A DNA stretch of 64,000 nt from Candidimonas nitroreducens (GCF_002209565.1 NZ_NJIH01000001.1:62001-126000), one strand, 5' to 3'; shown: positions 37,581-46,492, counted from the stretch's first letter. Made by a program: numbers and translations. The notes: generated from the sequence alone by a model not told the origin.

Positions 37581-37686
37581 GGCCCGCGGCTGGGCCCGCA
37601 AGAAGCTTGCGGTGGCGCTTGCACTGCATAGGGAAGGGCCTCGCCGGGGGCGCGGTGAATGAATGTTTCAAGAAGGAGCACAGTCC

Positions 37687-39021
37687 ATGTCGATTCCATC
37701 GCCGCCGCCCGCGGATAGTTTGTGCAGCTTGCCGGCTGCGCGCCTGGCTGAAGGCGTGCGTGCCGGCCGGCTCGATGTCGAAGAGCTGGTGGATGCGTTC
37801 TTGCAGCGGATTGCGCAGACCGAGCCCGGCGTAGCGGCCTGGGCCTGGCACCAGGCTCAGGCGGTACGGAGCCAGCTGCAGGGTCTGCCGCGTATGGAGC
37901 CGGGCCGTGCATTACCGCTGCTGGGCGTGCCGGTGGGTGTCAAGGACATCTTCGATACTGCCGATATGCCGACCGCTTACGGATCCACGATCTACCGCGG
38001 CCACCAGCCCTTGCAGGACGCCGAGGCCGTGGCGCGCCTGCGCAGGGCGGGGGCCCTGATCATGGGCAAGACGGTGACGACGGAATTTGCCTATGCCCAC
38101 CCCGGGCCGACCGTCAATCCGCATAATCCGCGGCACACGCCCGGCGGCTCGTCCAGCGGCTCGGCCGCGGCCGTGGCCGATTTCATGGTTCCCCTGGCAC
38201 TGGGCAGCCAGACGGGCGGCTCCACCATACGTCCGGCGGCATACTGCGGGGTCGTGGGCTTCAAGCCCAGCTTCGACGCCATTTCCACACAGGGCATGAA
38301 AGCGCTGTCTCCTTCGATGGATACCGTCGGCATCATGGGCCGCTGCATGGAAGACATCGCGTTGGCCTATAGCGTGCTCGCGCAAGGTGCGGCGCCCGGT
38401 GCGCCGCGGCCCGCGTCGACAGGCGGCCTGGCGGCGCGCCTGTGCTGGTATCCCGGGCCGGATGCGGCTCAAGCCGACGACGATGCCTGGCGCGCCCTGC
38501 ATGGGGCACGCCAGATGCTGCTCGATGCCGGGGTTCCCGTCGGCAACGTAGCGCTGTCCGACGCATTCGGGCGGCTGAGCGAGGCCAATCGCTGCATCAT
38601 GCGTTTCGAGGCGGTGCGCAGCCTGGACAACGAATTCACCCGGCATTCCGAGGGGCTGAGCGCCATGACCGCCGAGCTGATCGCCGCCGGCCGCAGGACA
38701 GACGAGCCGCAATATCGGGAAGCCCGCGCCTTGGTTGCCGGCTGCGCGCGCGAGTTGAGCAAGGCTTTGCGCGAGACTGATGTGCTCATGAGCTTCAGCA
38801 CCCCGGGCACCGCACCATTGCTGGCCACCGGCACCGGTAATTCGGTGTTCAATCGCGGCTGGACTGCCATGGGCGCACCCAGCCTGACACTGCCGTTCGG
38901 CGCCGGCGCCGAGTCCGGCCTGCCTCTGGGCGTACAGTTCGTGGCCGCCCCGGGCTGCGACGCGTTGCTGCTTGCACTGGGTGCGCAGCTGGAACGCCTG
39001 TTCGCGGCCGGCCCGCACTGA
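37687..39021 (+). CDS. Amidase (amidase-signature family)
   Basis: 444 residues from ATG 37687, chosen because AAGGAG is in place at 37673-37678; ATG 37663 is an alternative. The Ser-cisSer-Lys triad is complete: Lys in GVPVGVKDIFDT, the first Ser in PGGSSSGSAAAV, and the nucleophile Ser in LGSQTGGSTIRPA. It cleaves an amide to a carboxylate and ammonia in the cytoplasm. Last gene of the LysR-Bug-MmgE-deacetylase-amidase cluster. Substrate unknown. Confidence 0.92.
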   Translation: MSIPSPPPADSLCSLPAARLAEGVRAGRLDVEELVDAFLQRIAQTEPGVAAWAWHQAQAVRSQLQGLPRMEPGRALPLLGVPVGVKDIFDTADMPTAYGSTIYRGHQPLQDAEAVARLRRAGALIMGKTVTTEFAYAHPGPTVNPHNPRHTPGGSSSGSAAAVADFMVPLALGSQTGGSTIRPAAYCGVVGFKPSFDAISTQGMKALSPSMDTVGIMGRCMEDIALAYSVLAQGAAPGAPRPASTGGLAARLCWYPGPDAAQADDDAWRALHGARQMLLDAGVPVGNVALSDAFGRLSEANRCIMRFEAVRSLDNEFTRHSEGLSAMTAELIAAGRRTDEPQYREARALVAGCARELSKALRETDVLMSFSTPGTAPLLATGTGNSVFNRGWTAMGAPSLTLPFGAGAESGLPLGVQFVAAPGCDALLLALGAQLERLFAAGPH

Positions 39022-39076
39022 TCGATAGCCCCGCGCGTTTTCTCCGCGGCGCGGCATAGGGGCTGCACGGAGTCCC

Positions 39077-39082
39077 TATAAT
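39077..39082 (+). promoter_or_regulatory. Promoter -10 element of the NUDIX regulator gene
   Basis: TATAAT 20 bases before ATG 39103, in the only AT-rich stretch between the amidase stop and the gene. A matching -35 box is not evident. Confidence 0.45.
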
Positions 39083-39102
39083 AAAAATTTTCCTTGCAGC
39101 GC

Positions 39103-40095
39103 ATGGCCATCAATCCGTCCAGCTTTCCCGACTCGCCCGCCGATATCGCCGCCGCTTCCGTACAGACCGAGCTCGTTGCCGTGCTGGTAGCCGTCAGCGG
39201 CGGCCAGCCGCGGGTGCTGACGCGCGGCCGCCTGGAGCTGCTGCCCGCCGGCCCGTTCCAGTCCGGCCACCGCTCGCTGCAGGCCGGCCTGCGCGCCTGG
39301 GTCGAAACGCAGACGCATCATCCCCTGGGCTATGTCGAGCAGCTCTACACCTTTGCCGATGGCGACCGCGCCAACTGGCAAGGCCAGCGCATCATCTCCG
39401 TCAGCTACCTGGGCCTGACCCGTGAAGGGCAGGGTTCCGAGGCCGTGCAGTGGCAGGACTGGTACCGTTATTTCCCTTGGGAAGATTGGCGCGCGGGCTG
39501 CCCGGCCATGCTGCAGGAATACATCCTGCCGGCCCTGCAGCAATGGTGCGCCGCGCAGCCCGACGCGGCGCTGCGGCGCCGGCGGCGCCAGCGCGTGGAC
39601 TTCACTTTCGGGCCCGACGAGGCCTCGTGGAACGAAGAGCTGGTGCTGCAGCGCTACGAGCTGCTGTTCGAGGCCGGGCTGGTGCAGGAAGCCGCGCGGC
39701 GCGCGCAGGCCGGGCAGGGCGGTGCCGTGGCGGCCGGTGTATCCGCCTTGGCGCCGGCAGTGATGCCCGGCGCGGCCATGCAGCACGACCATCGCCGCAT
39801 CCTGGCCACCGCCATGGCGCGCCTGCGCGCCAAGATCCGCTACCGGCCGGTGGTGTTTGAATTGATGCCGCCCGAATTCACCTTGCTGCAGCTGCAGCAG
39901 ACTTTCGAGGCGGTGGCCGGACGCAGCCTGCACAAGCAGAACTTCCGCCGCCTCATCGCCCAGCAGTCGCTGGTCGAAGACACCGGCCGCATGACCCGGG
40001 GCGCCGCCGGCCGCCCCGCCAAGCTGTTCCAATTCCGCGGCGACGTGGTGCTGGAACGTGCCATATCCGGCAGCAAGCTGCCGCTGTCCAGATAG
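39103..40095 (+). CDS. NUDIX-domain / winged-helix regulator (NrtR-like)
   Basis: 330 residues from ATG 39103. The N-terminal half has the NUDIX-like fold (VAVLVAVSGGQPRVLTRGRL), but the classical G-x5-E-x7-R-E-U-x-E-E-x-G-U catalytic box is absent; the C-terminal 100 residues form a winged helix like NrtR (KIRYRPVVFELMPPEFTLLQ, KQNFRRLI). NrtR proteins are repressors that sense ADP-ribose or NAD intermediates. A role in NAD control is inferred from the fold; no nad gene is in the window. Confidence 0.8.
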   Translation: MAINPSSFPDSPADIAAASVQTELVAVLVAVSGGQPRVLTRGRLELLPAGPFQSGHRSLQAGLRAWVETQTHHPLGYVEQLYTFADGDRANWQGQRIISVSYLGLTREGQGSEAVQWQDWYRYFPWEDWRAGCPAMLQEYILPALQQWCAAQPDAALRRRRRQRVDFTFGPDEASWNEELVLQRYELLFEAGLVQEAARRAQAGQGGAVAAGVSALAPAVMPGAAMQHDHRRILATAMARLRAKIRYRPVVFELMPPEFTLLQLQQTFEAVAGRSLHKQNFRRLIAQQSLVEDTGRMTRGAAGRPAKLFQFRGDVVLERAISGSKLPLSR

Positions 40096-40247
40096 CGGGC
40101 TTCGTACCGGGTAGTCGATTCCGCAGCAGGCGGTCAAACAGGCATGTTCAGGCAGCAGGCTGCCGCGATCCAGTTAGAAGACTTCGAATCGGGTAGCCGA
40201 TTTCGCGCCAGGCAGCCAGGCCTCGGCATGGAGAAGCATTGCCTCTA

Positions 40248-40283
40248 TTTTTTATCGGTATTGTTTTTTTTATCGGTATTGTT
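40248..40283 (+). repeat. 18-bp direct repeat in the AT-rich region upstream of the autotransporter
   Basis: TTTTTTATCGGTATTGTT is repeated without change at 40248-40265 and 40266-40283, each with a six-T run. This is part of a 419-bp AT-rich spacer (40096-40514), unlike the GC-rich surroundings. The spacer also has an imperfect direct repeat of about 25 bp (CTTCGTACCGGGTAGTCG near 40106 and CTTCGAATCGGGTAGCCG near 40182). Likely promoter region of the autotransporter gene. Confidence 0.85.
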
Positions 40284-40514
40284 GCTATTTGACGAGTTTT
40301 TTTATTGTAACTTGCAATTTCTGTTATTGCTTTTATCATGATGCTTGAACTTCTCCATACCTGTAATAAATCTAGTCAACAACAAGCTTTTAACAATAGA
40401 TTTTTGCTGCATTACATACGGTTACGGAATTAGGGCTGAAGCCCGCAAGGGTCGATACGCTGCACATCCTGCAACTGTGGCAGCTGTAACCCTGCGTAGA
40501 GTCAAGGAGACTCG

Positions 40515-43500
40515 ATGTCCAAGCCCGTATCTGTCGTCCACGGAGCGCATACGCGCCCGCTCTCCAAGTCTTCCCCATCCTGTTCCACCGCTACACCCGC
40601 TACCCGCGCTGTCAAGGCAGGCACACCGGTGCGCTGGAAGTTGGCGGCGTGTACGCTTGCCGTGCTGGGGGTGTTGTCCCAGCCCGTTTGGGCCGATGGC
40701 GGCGGTGGCTCGTCAAGCCTGAGCGGTTTTGCGGGAGGTCAGGGTGGTACGGCTGCCAGCCCTGATGGCGGGCCCGGCAGTCCCGATAACAGCTCTCCTT
40801 CCGAATCAGCCAGCGGAGGCGGTGGTGGCGGCGGCGGTGTCAGCCTATTGACTGGCCACGGAGGGGACGGGGGTGCCGGGGGGGCTTCTGTCTCCAATGA
40901 AGGCCAGGCTCATTCCGGTGGTGCAGGCGGCACAGTGGGCGGTACGGCGTCCAGCAACAGCGGCGACATTGATGGTATCGCTGGCGGCGTGCCGGACAAT
41001 AGTTTGGATGGCGGTGGCGCAGGCGGCGGCGGTGGTGGCGGCTTCGGATTGTTTTTGAATGCCTCGGGCGACAATAGTGGCAATGTCACTGGGGGAGCTG
41101 GTGGAGGCGGCGGTTTCACTACCTTGGGGGCCGGGGCTGGCGGCGGTGGCGAGGGCGGCGGCGGCCTGTTGTTTACCGTGGATGGCACTTATAGCAATGT
41201 CGTTAATGGTTTCTTGAGGGGAGGAGCTGGCGGGACAGGCGGCCGCGGTGACCACGTGAGCGGCGGCGCGGGCGGCTCCGGTGGCGCGGGCGCCGTATTT
41301 ACCAGCGGCGGTACGCTCAACAATGACGGTTCAATATATGGGGGCGCTGGCGGTTCGGGCGGAGCGAGTACTGCTGGGGCAGGTAAAAGCGGTGGTGCCG
41401 GCGGTTCGGGCGGCGCAGGTGTCAGCGGTGACCATCTGACTATCATCAACAGCGGAATGATCTCGGGCGGCAGTGGTGGTACTGGTGGTGTTGGTGGCAG
41501 CGGCGAGGATGGCGACACGGCTTCGGGAGCTGGAGGTGCCGGAGGCGTCGGCATCATTGGGTCGAACCTGGATATCGTCAACAGCGGCAATATCATGGGC
41601 GGCTCGTCTGGTAATGGATCCCAGGCCGACGCTATCCAGTTCACAGGGGGTGTGAATACACTTGAACTTCACGAAGGGGGCAACACCAGCGGGCCCGTGG
41701 ATGCCACAGCCGGCACATACAATACGCTGATTCTGGGGGGGACGGGCGAAGATGCGAGCTTCAACGTTTCACGGATTGGAGGCGAGGACAGCTTCAGGTA
41801 CGAAGGGTTCAATGCCTTTGAAAAGACGGGCACAGGCACCTGGACACTCCTAAGCTCGACCACGGAACTCACGCCCTGGACCTTGTCAGGCGGCACCCTG
41901 ATCATCAGCGATGACGATAGCCTGGGCGAAGATTCGGGCGTCCTGACCTTCAATGGCGGCACGCTGGAGACCAGCAGCGGCTTTGCCACCAGCCGCGCGA
42001 TCACGCTGGCCAGCGCCGGCACGATCCGGGCCGACCTTGATTCCTCGCCCCTGGAGCTCAACGGCCTGATACAAGGGCCGGGCAGTTTGACCTTGACGGG
42101 CAGTGGCTTCGTCGAGATCAATCACGCCAATACCTATCTGGGTGGTACGAATGTCTATACCGACGTGGACGTGCACACCACGGGCGCCCTGGGCACGGGC
42201 CCGGTGGCGGTAGTGGGCGGCATGGAAGGCGGCCCGGACGATCCGATCCTGACCTTCGAGAACGGCGCCAGCGCTGGCAGCCTGTCGATCACCAATAGCG
42301 TCAGTGCGGTGACCGGCTTTGCAGACAACGCCACGGCCGGCAATGCCACGATCACCAACACCCAGGGTGGTGTGACGGCCTTCTACGACACGGCCAGCGC
42401 GGGGGCTGCATCGATCATCAACCAGAACATCGGCTCAACGGCGTTTGCTGAAAACGCCAGCGCCGGCAGCGCGACGATCACCAACCAGGAGCACGGCGCG
42501 CTGCTGATCATGGATCAGGCCACGGCGGCCGGCGCCAAGGTAATCAACCAGGCGGGCGGCATCGTGGACATCAGCTACACGGATACCGGCACGAGCATCG
42601 GCTCGCTGTCGGGGGCCGGTGACGTCTACCTGGGCGGCAAGCCGCTGACCCTGGGGGCCTTGGGGGGCAACGATACGATCTCCGGCGTCATCTCCGACGG
42701 CAGCCTGCTTGCCGATACGGACGACACGCTTGGGGAAGTGGCTCACGCCACCGGAGTTACCCATGCGTCGACACAGGCTGACAAGGGCGGCAGCCTGGTG
42801 AAAGTCGGTAGCGGCACGCTGATTCTGAACGGCGCGAACACCTATACCGGCGGCACGACGGTGGACGCGGGGACGCTGGCCATAGGCGATGCGGATCACC
42901 TCTCGGCCAGCATCAAAGGCGATGTGCAGGTCAATGCCGCGGGCACGCTGCGCGGCCACGGCAGCATCGCGGGCAATGTGAACAACGCCGGTATCGTCTG
43001 GCCGGGCGGCTCGATCGGCACGCTGACGATAGGCGGCAACTACACGCAGTCGCCCAGCGGTACGCTGCAGATGGAAATCAGCCCCACGGACTACTCGCGC
43101 CTGATCGTGGGCGGCACGGCCACGCTGGCCGGCACACTGAACCTGCTGTACGCGCCAGGCACCTACACCGCCAAGAGCTACTCCCTGGTCAAAGCAGGCT
43201 CAGTCCAGGGCAGTTTCTCGAAGGTAGCGGGCAATACGCCCTCGGGGTTTGCGCAGTCGGTGGCGTATGCGGCCGACGCGGTGGATCTGAACTTGACGGG
43301 CTCGGGCCCGGTGCAGCCGGTAGTGGTGGCGCCGACCCAGGCCACGATCTTCGGCGCGATGGGCTCTTCGGCGCTGCGCGCCGGACAGGGCGCCAACGAG
43401 GTCTTGCTGGATCGGCTGGCCGGGCCTTGCGGTGTAGCGGCCGCCGGTGCTACGTCGTCCGGCGGCGCCGGCGCTGCAAGTGGAGATGCCGCCGTGCAAT

Positions 43501-44342
43501 CCCTGTCCTGCGCGCGCCAGGGCAACGGCCTGTGGATCCAGGCCCACGGCACCGACACCCGCATCGACGGCAATCACGGCGCACCGGATGCGCGCGACCG
43601 CCGCTACGGCTTCCTGACCGGCGTCGATCATCAGTGGCAGGGCTGGACAGTGGGCGTGGCTGGCGGCTACAGCCATGCCGACATAAGCGAATCTGGCAAC
43701 GGCTCCAAGGGTACGCTGGACACCTTGCGCCTCGCTGGCTACGGCGCGAAGCAGTTCGACGCCTACACCCTGGCCGGCACCCTGGGCTATGCCTATGACT
43801 TCTCTTCCACCACGCGCTCCTTTGGTGCGCTGGGCTCGGCCCGCGGCGACGGCCACGGCCAGGAATTCACCGCTGGCCTGCAGGCCAGCCGCCCGTGGTC
43901 GCTGGGCCCGGTGGTGCTCACACCGCGGCTTGGCGTGCGCTACGCCTACCTGGACGGGCTGGGCACGGACGAGTCCGGCCCGACCGCGCAGAACCTGGGC
44001 GTGGCCAACCAGCATCTGCAAAGCCTGCAGCCCTATGTGGGCGTGACGCTGGACTACCCCTTCACCCTGCACAACAACGACCGGCCGGCCTCGGTGCAGC
44101 TGCGGGCGGGTTATGCCTACGAGACGCAGAGCACGGGCCGCGACGTATCGGTGACGGCCGTCGACGGCACGGGCTTTGTCATCGCAGGTACGCGCGACAC
44201 GCGCGGGCTGGTGACGGCGGGGCTGGGTGCGACGCTGCCGATCGGCAAGTCGGCCAGCGCCTACGTGCGCTACGACAGCGTGCTGCATACGGGCAACGTC
44301 AATGCGCAGTCGCTGCAGGCGGGGGTGGATTACCGGTTCTAG
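40515..44342 (+). CDS. Glycine-rich autotransporter with C-terminal beta-barrel
   Basis: 1275 residues with AAGGAG before the ATG. A long signal peptide ends near residue 56 (SQPVWADGG). Residues 57 to about 375 are extreme glycine-rich GGxGG repeats. Next come a beta-helix passenger, four related repeats around SAGSATITNQ (about 595-680), and a passenger-associated transport repeat GSGTLILNGANTYTGGTT near 766. A Cys pair (GPCGVAAAG and LSCARQG) precedes the translocator barrel, which runs from about 1004 to the terminal Phe in GVDYRF. Type V secretion: the barrel exports the passenger to the cell surface, probably for adhesion or surface coating. Surface role and ligand are inference. Confidence 0.95.
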   Translation: MSKPVSVVHGAHTRPLSKSSPSCSTATPATRAVKAGTPVRWKLAACTLAVLGVLSQPVWADGGGGSSSLSGFAGGQGGTAASPDGGPGSPDNSSPSESASGGGGGGGGVSLLTGHGGDGGAGGASVSNEGQAHSGGAGGTVGGTASSNSGDIDGIAGGVPDNSLDGGGAGGGGGGGFGLFLNASGDNSGNVTGGAGGGGGFTTLGAGAGGGGEGGGGLLFTVDGTYSNVVNGFLRGGAGGTGGRGDHVSGGAGGSGGAGAVFTSGGTLNNDGSIYGGAGGSGGASTAGAGKSGGAGGSGGAGVSGDHLTIINSGMISGGSGGTGGVGGSGEDGDTASGAGGAGGVGIIGSNLDIVNSGNIMGGSSGNGSQADAIQFTGGVNTLELHEGGNTSGPVDATAGTYNTLILGGTGEDASFNVSRIGGEDSFRYEGFNAFEKTGTGTWTLLSSTTELTPWTLSGGTLIISDDDSLGEDSGVLTFNGGTLETSSGFATSRAITLASAGTIRADLDSSPLELNGLIQGPGSLTLTGSGFVEINHANTYLGGTNVYTDVDVHTTGALGTGPVAVVGGMEGGPDDPILTFENGASAGSLSITNSVSAVTGFADNATAGNATITNTQGGVTAFYDTASAGAASIINQNIGSTAFAENASAGSATITNQEHGALLIMDQATAAGAKVINQAGGIVDISYTDTGTSIGSLSGAGDVYLGGKPLTLGALGGNDTISGVISDGSLLADTDDTLGEVAHATGVTHASTQADKGGSLVKVGSGTLILNGANTYTGGTTVDAGTLAIGDADHLSASIKGDVQVNAAGTLRGHGSIAGNVNNAGIVWPGGSIGTLTIGGNYTQSPSGTLQMEISPTDYSRLIVGGTATLAGTLNLLYAPGTYTAKSYSLVKAGSVQGSFSKVAGNTPSGFAQSVAYAADAVDLNLTGSGPVQPVVVAPTQATIFGAMGSSALRAGQGANEVLLDRLAGPCGVAAAGATSSGGAGAASGDAAVQSLSCARQGNGLWIQAHGTDTRIDGNHGAPDARDRRYGFLTGVDHQWQGWTVGVAGGYSHADISESGNGSKGTLDTLRLAGYGAKQFDAYTLAGTLGYAYDFSSTTRSFGALGSARGDGHGQEFTAGLQASRPWSLGPVVLTPRLGVRYAYLDGLGTDESGPTAQNLGVANQHLQSLQPYVGVTLDYPFTLHNNDRPASVQLRAGYAYETQSTGRDVSVTAVDGTGFVIAGTRDTRGLVTAGLGATLPIGKSASAYVRYDSVLHTGNVNAQSLQAGVDYRF

Positions 44343-44450
44343 CGGATTCCGGGCCGTGGCCCGCGTCGAATCAACGCCCGCTGGTTTCGATGTCTCCTGC
44401 CGTCGCGGCGGCATCGGGTTCGTCGCTGGAATGCAAATGGAACCGCCGGT

Positions 44451-44558
44451 TCATCGTTGGCGTTGCCTGGCGGCCCACAATAGCGCGCCAACGCCGGCGA
44501 CGCCCAGGAGCAGCCGGCTGCGATGCTCGTTAGCCCAAAGCTTCGGCCGGTTCGGCAT
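44451..44558 (-). CDS. Possible small membrane peptide
   Basis: A 35-residue minus-strand frame, MPNRPKLWANEHRSR then a hydrophobic segment LLLGVAGVGALLWAA, ending RQRQR. The pattern is that of a single membrane helix, but there is no ribosome site and it could be chance or a remnant. The rest of the 320-bp gap after the autotransporter (44343-44662) holds only a weak hairpin at 44350-44363 and the operator at 44629. Confidence 0.2.
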   Translation of the reverse strand: MPNRPKLWANEHRSRLLLGVAGVGALLWAARQRQR

Positions 44559-44628
44559 GCGGTTGCGTGCCCAGCTATCAAGGAGAAGGGGCGACATTGG
44601 CTATTCGGTTTGACGTTCAGAGTAAATT

Positions 44629-44649
44629 TGGATATCTTATTGATATCCA
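44629..44649. promoter_or_regulatory. Palindromic operator of the toxin-antitoxin pair
   Basis: TGGATATC, spacer TTATT, GATATCCA: eight-base arms, perfect. It ends 13 bp before the antitoxin ATG, next to AAGGAG. Type II modules are usually autorepressed by the antitoxin or the complex binding such a palindrome. Confidence 0.75.
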
Positions 44650-44662
44650 TAAGGAGTTCCGT

Positions 44663-44950
44663 ATGACCGCCCGTACTACTGCGAATCAGATTGCCTTTCG
44701 CTACCGCTCGGAGGATAGTGCCACCGGCGTGACACGTGAAACCGCCAAGCGTTTAGCCGAATATCTCGGCGTCGACGAAACGCAGGCGATCCACCGTGCG
44801 CTGCATGATCTGGCCATTCGGGTGTTGCCGCAATATGAGGCGGACGATGGCCCGCTGACGGCCGCGCAGGTTCGCCAGATCAAGAAGCGGGTTCCCCAGA
44901 GAGAGAAGCGGTCGGTGAAGTCGAGCCTGTTCGACATGGAAACGGCGTGA
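44663..44950 (+). CDS. Antitoxin of a PemK/MazF-type module (putative)
   Basis: 95 residues from ATG 44663 with AAGGAG nine bases upstream. An N-terminal strand (NQIAFRYRSED) then two helices around TRETAKRLAEYLGVDETQAI suggest a ribbon-helix-helix-like DNA-binding fold, with a charged, probably flexible C-terminal half (KKRVPQREKRSVKSS) that would bind the toxin. The stop overlaps the GTG start of the next gene, a typical antitoxin-toxin arrangement. Not a recognised subfamily, so the role rests on position, size and the operator. Confidence 0.75.
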   Translation: MTARTTANQIAFRYRSEDSATGVTRETAKRLAEYLGVDETQAIHRALHDLAIRVLPQYEADDGPLTAAQVRQIKKRVPQREKRSVKSSLFDMETA

Positions 44951-45357
44951 TCCTGCAATGGTGGGCAGAACCCACCGCGGGCGAGATCGTCTGGTGTCAT
45001 TTCCCCGATGGCATTCATCCTCGACCGAAGCCCCGGCCCGCGTTGATCTTGGCCGTGTTTGATGATGATGCACCACAGTTCACCGTCCGAGTCGCCTACG
45101 GTACCAGCCAGCGCACCATGACCTTGTACCGAGGTGAATTCGCTATTTTGAGGGATCGCAATCAGGCGGCCTATGCGGCTGCCGGGTTGAGCTACGACAC
45201 TAAGTTCAACCTCAAGCAGGCCCTAGACCTGCCGTATAACATCGAATGGTTTTCAGTGCCGCCCGCTGCACCCCACGGACAGACGCCCAAGCTGGGTATG
45301 CTGCATCCTTCTCTGGTACGTGCCGTCCAGGCGGCATATAAGGCGGTAATCGAATGA
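44947..45357 (+). CDS. PemK/MazF-family toxin (putative endoribonuclease)
   Basis: 136 residues from a GTG that overlaps the antitoxin stop. GEIVWCHFPDGIHPRPKPRP then ALILAVFDD matches the opening of MazF/PemK folds (G-x-I-V-W and an R-P-A-L-V-L-like strand), with the conserved Arg and Pro in place; the final helix is SLVRAVQAAYKAVIE. These toxins cut mRNA at specific sequences. It is somewhat longer than MazF (about 110). Substrate specificity is unknown. Confidence 0.8.
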   Translation: MILQWWAEPTAGEIVWCHFPDGIHPRPKPRPALILAVFDDDAPQFTVRVAYGTSQRTMTLYRGEFAILRDRNQAAYAAAGLSYDTKFNLKQALDLPYNIEWFSVPPAAPHGQTPKLGMLHPSLVRAVQAAYKAVIE

Positions 45358-45596
45358 GCCGGCGCTTGATGGCGGCTCTTGTGATTGGCAACGCTGCCTG
45401 TGAGAACGTGGGGTGCTGAAAAACTCCGCCAATGTCCCCTGTTCGAAGCGCATAAACCTTGTATAGGTGCATTTGTATTAGCGCGTGCGGTGGCGGGCGC
45501 CACTTCCGCCGTGAGGAGGCGCTACGCCAGCGCCGAGCGGATTTCAGCCACGAGCATCGCGGCGGTTTCACGCGTTGAAACTCGACATCGTCAAGC

Positions 45597-45671
45597 ATGG
45601 CCAGTCGCCCAGCCTGCGCGTCGGCCATGCCGCCCCATGCATCGACGACCAATTCACCGTCCAGGTAGGCG
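45597..45671 (-). pseudogene. Fragment of a beta-lactamase-family serine hydrolase
   Basis: AYLDGELVVDAWGGMADAQ on the minus strand matches the early part of EstB-like serine hydrolases, but the Ser-x-x-Lys active site and everything beyond is missing. It lies within a stretch of debris (45358-46518) after the toxin gene. Confidence 0.5.
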
Positions 45672-45727
45672 GCGATCAGCGCCAACGGAATCAGCACACC
45701 GATTCCCAGCGTCTTGTGCAAGGATCG

Positions 45728-45838
45728 CCGGTATCCCTGGCCGCCTATGCGGTGGGGTACGGCAATCCGGCAAATTTTTCCACGGCCTTCAGGCGCTGCT
45801 TTGGCGTGACGCCCAAGCACATGCGCTTGGCTGTTTGA
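45728..45838 (+). pseudogene. C-terminal fragment of an AraC-family regulator
   Basis: The reading ends PVSLAAYAVGYGNPANFSTA then FRRCFGVTPKHMR, the second helix-turn-helix of AraC/XylS regulators. The first HTH and the ligand domain are absent; upstream in this frame is only the reverse side of the serine-hydrolase fragment. A remnant. Confidence 0.75.
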
Positions 45839-45957
45839 TGGATCCTATTTGGGCGTGCGCCTGCGCAAACCGTCTGGATATGAGCACTTTCGGACACGTA
45901 GGACAGCCATGGCCGGCGATTCTGCGGTGTCGGTGCGAGCAATGAACAGGAGATCGC

Positions 45958-46089
45958 ATGACTGACGAAGTCGAAAGAATATTCGATGAACTAGCAGCAA
46001 TTAAGCGCCCGAACCACGGCCCTGAGTATCTGTTGAAATCGACGATCCGCGCAGTGTGCCCCCAGTGTCAGACTAGTTGTCGCCTCTGA
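45958..46089 (+). CDS. Small hypothetical protein with CxxC motif
   Basis: A 43-residue frame, MTDEVERIFDELAAIKR... ending VCPQCQTSC and three more residues. AGGAG is four bases before the ATG, stronger than most starts in the window. The C-terminal CPQC could bind a metal. It is just upstream of the transposase fragment and might be a remnant of a longer gene disrupted by that element. No homologue recognised. Confidence 0.4.
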   Translation: MTDEVERIFDELAAIKRPNHGPEYLLKSTIRAVCPQCQTSCRL

Positions 46090-46103
46090 TTTGGAATGAA
46101 GCG

Positions 46104-46304
46104 ATGAACTTGACACAATACAGCCCGGCCTTCAAGGAAGAAGTCGTTCGTAAGGTACTGATGCGAGGCGGCTGCACGATTGCGGACATGGCAGCCGAGC
46201 TCAACGTCCCGTACATAGTGTGCGAAACGGGTTACGGAACCCCAAGATGTCCTCTCTTCATCGACCCGACTCGGGTGAGAAACGCGCTCAGGAATGGAGT
46301 CTAG
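46104..46304 (+). pseudogene. N-terminal fragment of a transposase (IS3-like orfA)
   Basis: MNLTQYSPAFKEEVVRKVLM then GGCTIADMAAELNVPY is the helix-turn-helix start of transposases of the IS3/IS66-like type; after about residue 38 the frame leaves the family (IVCETGYGTPRC). No orfB or right end follows, so it is a dead 5' remnant. TGTCAGACTAGTTGTCGCC at 46066-46084 could be its left end. The rest of 46305-46473 has no gene. Confidence 0.7.
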
Positions 46305-46473
46305 CGCAATGCTGCGCTCAAAGTGGGAAGGAACTTTCTTGCGACCTTGAAATGCAACTGGTAAAGAGTAATTCGCGGGTGCGCGAACTTTGCAGAGCGG
46401 GGATTAGGGGACGTAGCAGATCAGACACTTGCCCAAAGAACGTGCAGACAAGTTCGAATTAGGTTATAAACAG

Positions 46474-46492
46474 AAACCATTCTCATTTACAA
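46474..46492. promoter_or_regulatory. Fur box-like sequence before sigma factor 1
   Basis: On the minus strand AAATGAGAATGGTTT, with TGAGAATG the strongest half-site, resembles the Fur consensus GATAATGATAATCATTATC. It is 27 bp before the GTG start. Fur repression would make this sigma gene iron-responsive. Confidence 0.55.

Noticed and set aside
41189-41644. Proline-rich minus-strand frame
   Set aside because: It is the reverse of the GGxGG-encoding part of the autotransporter gene.
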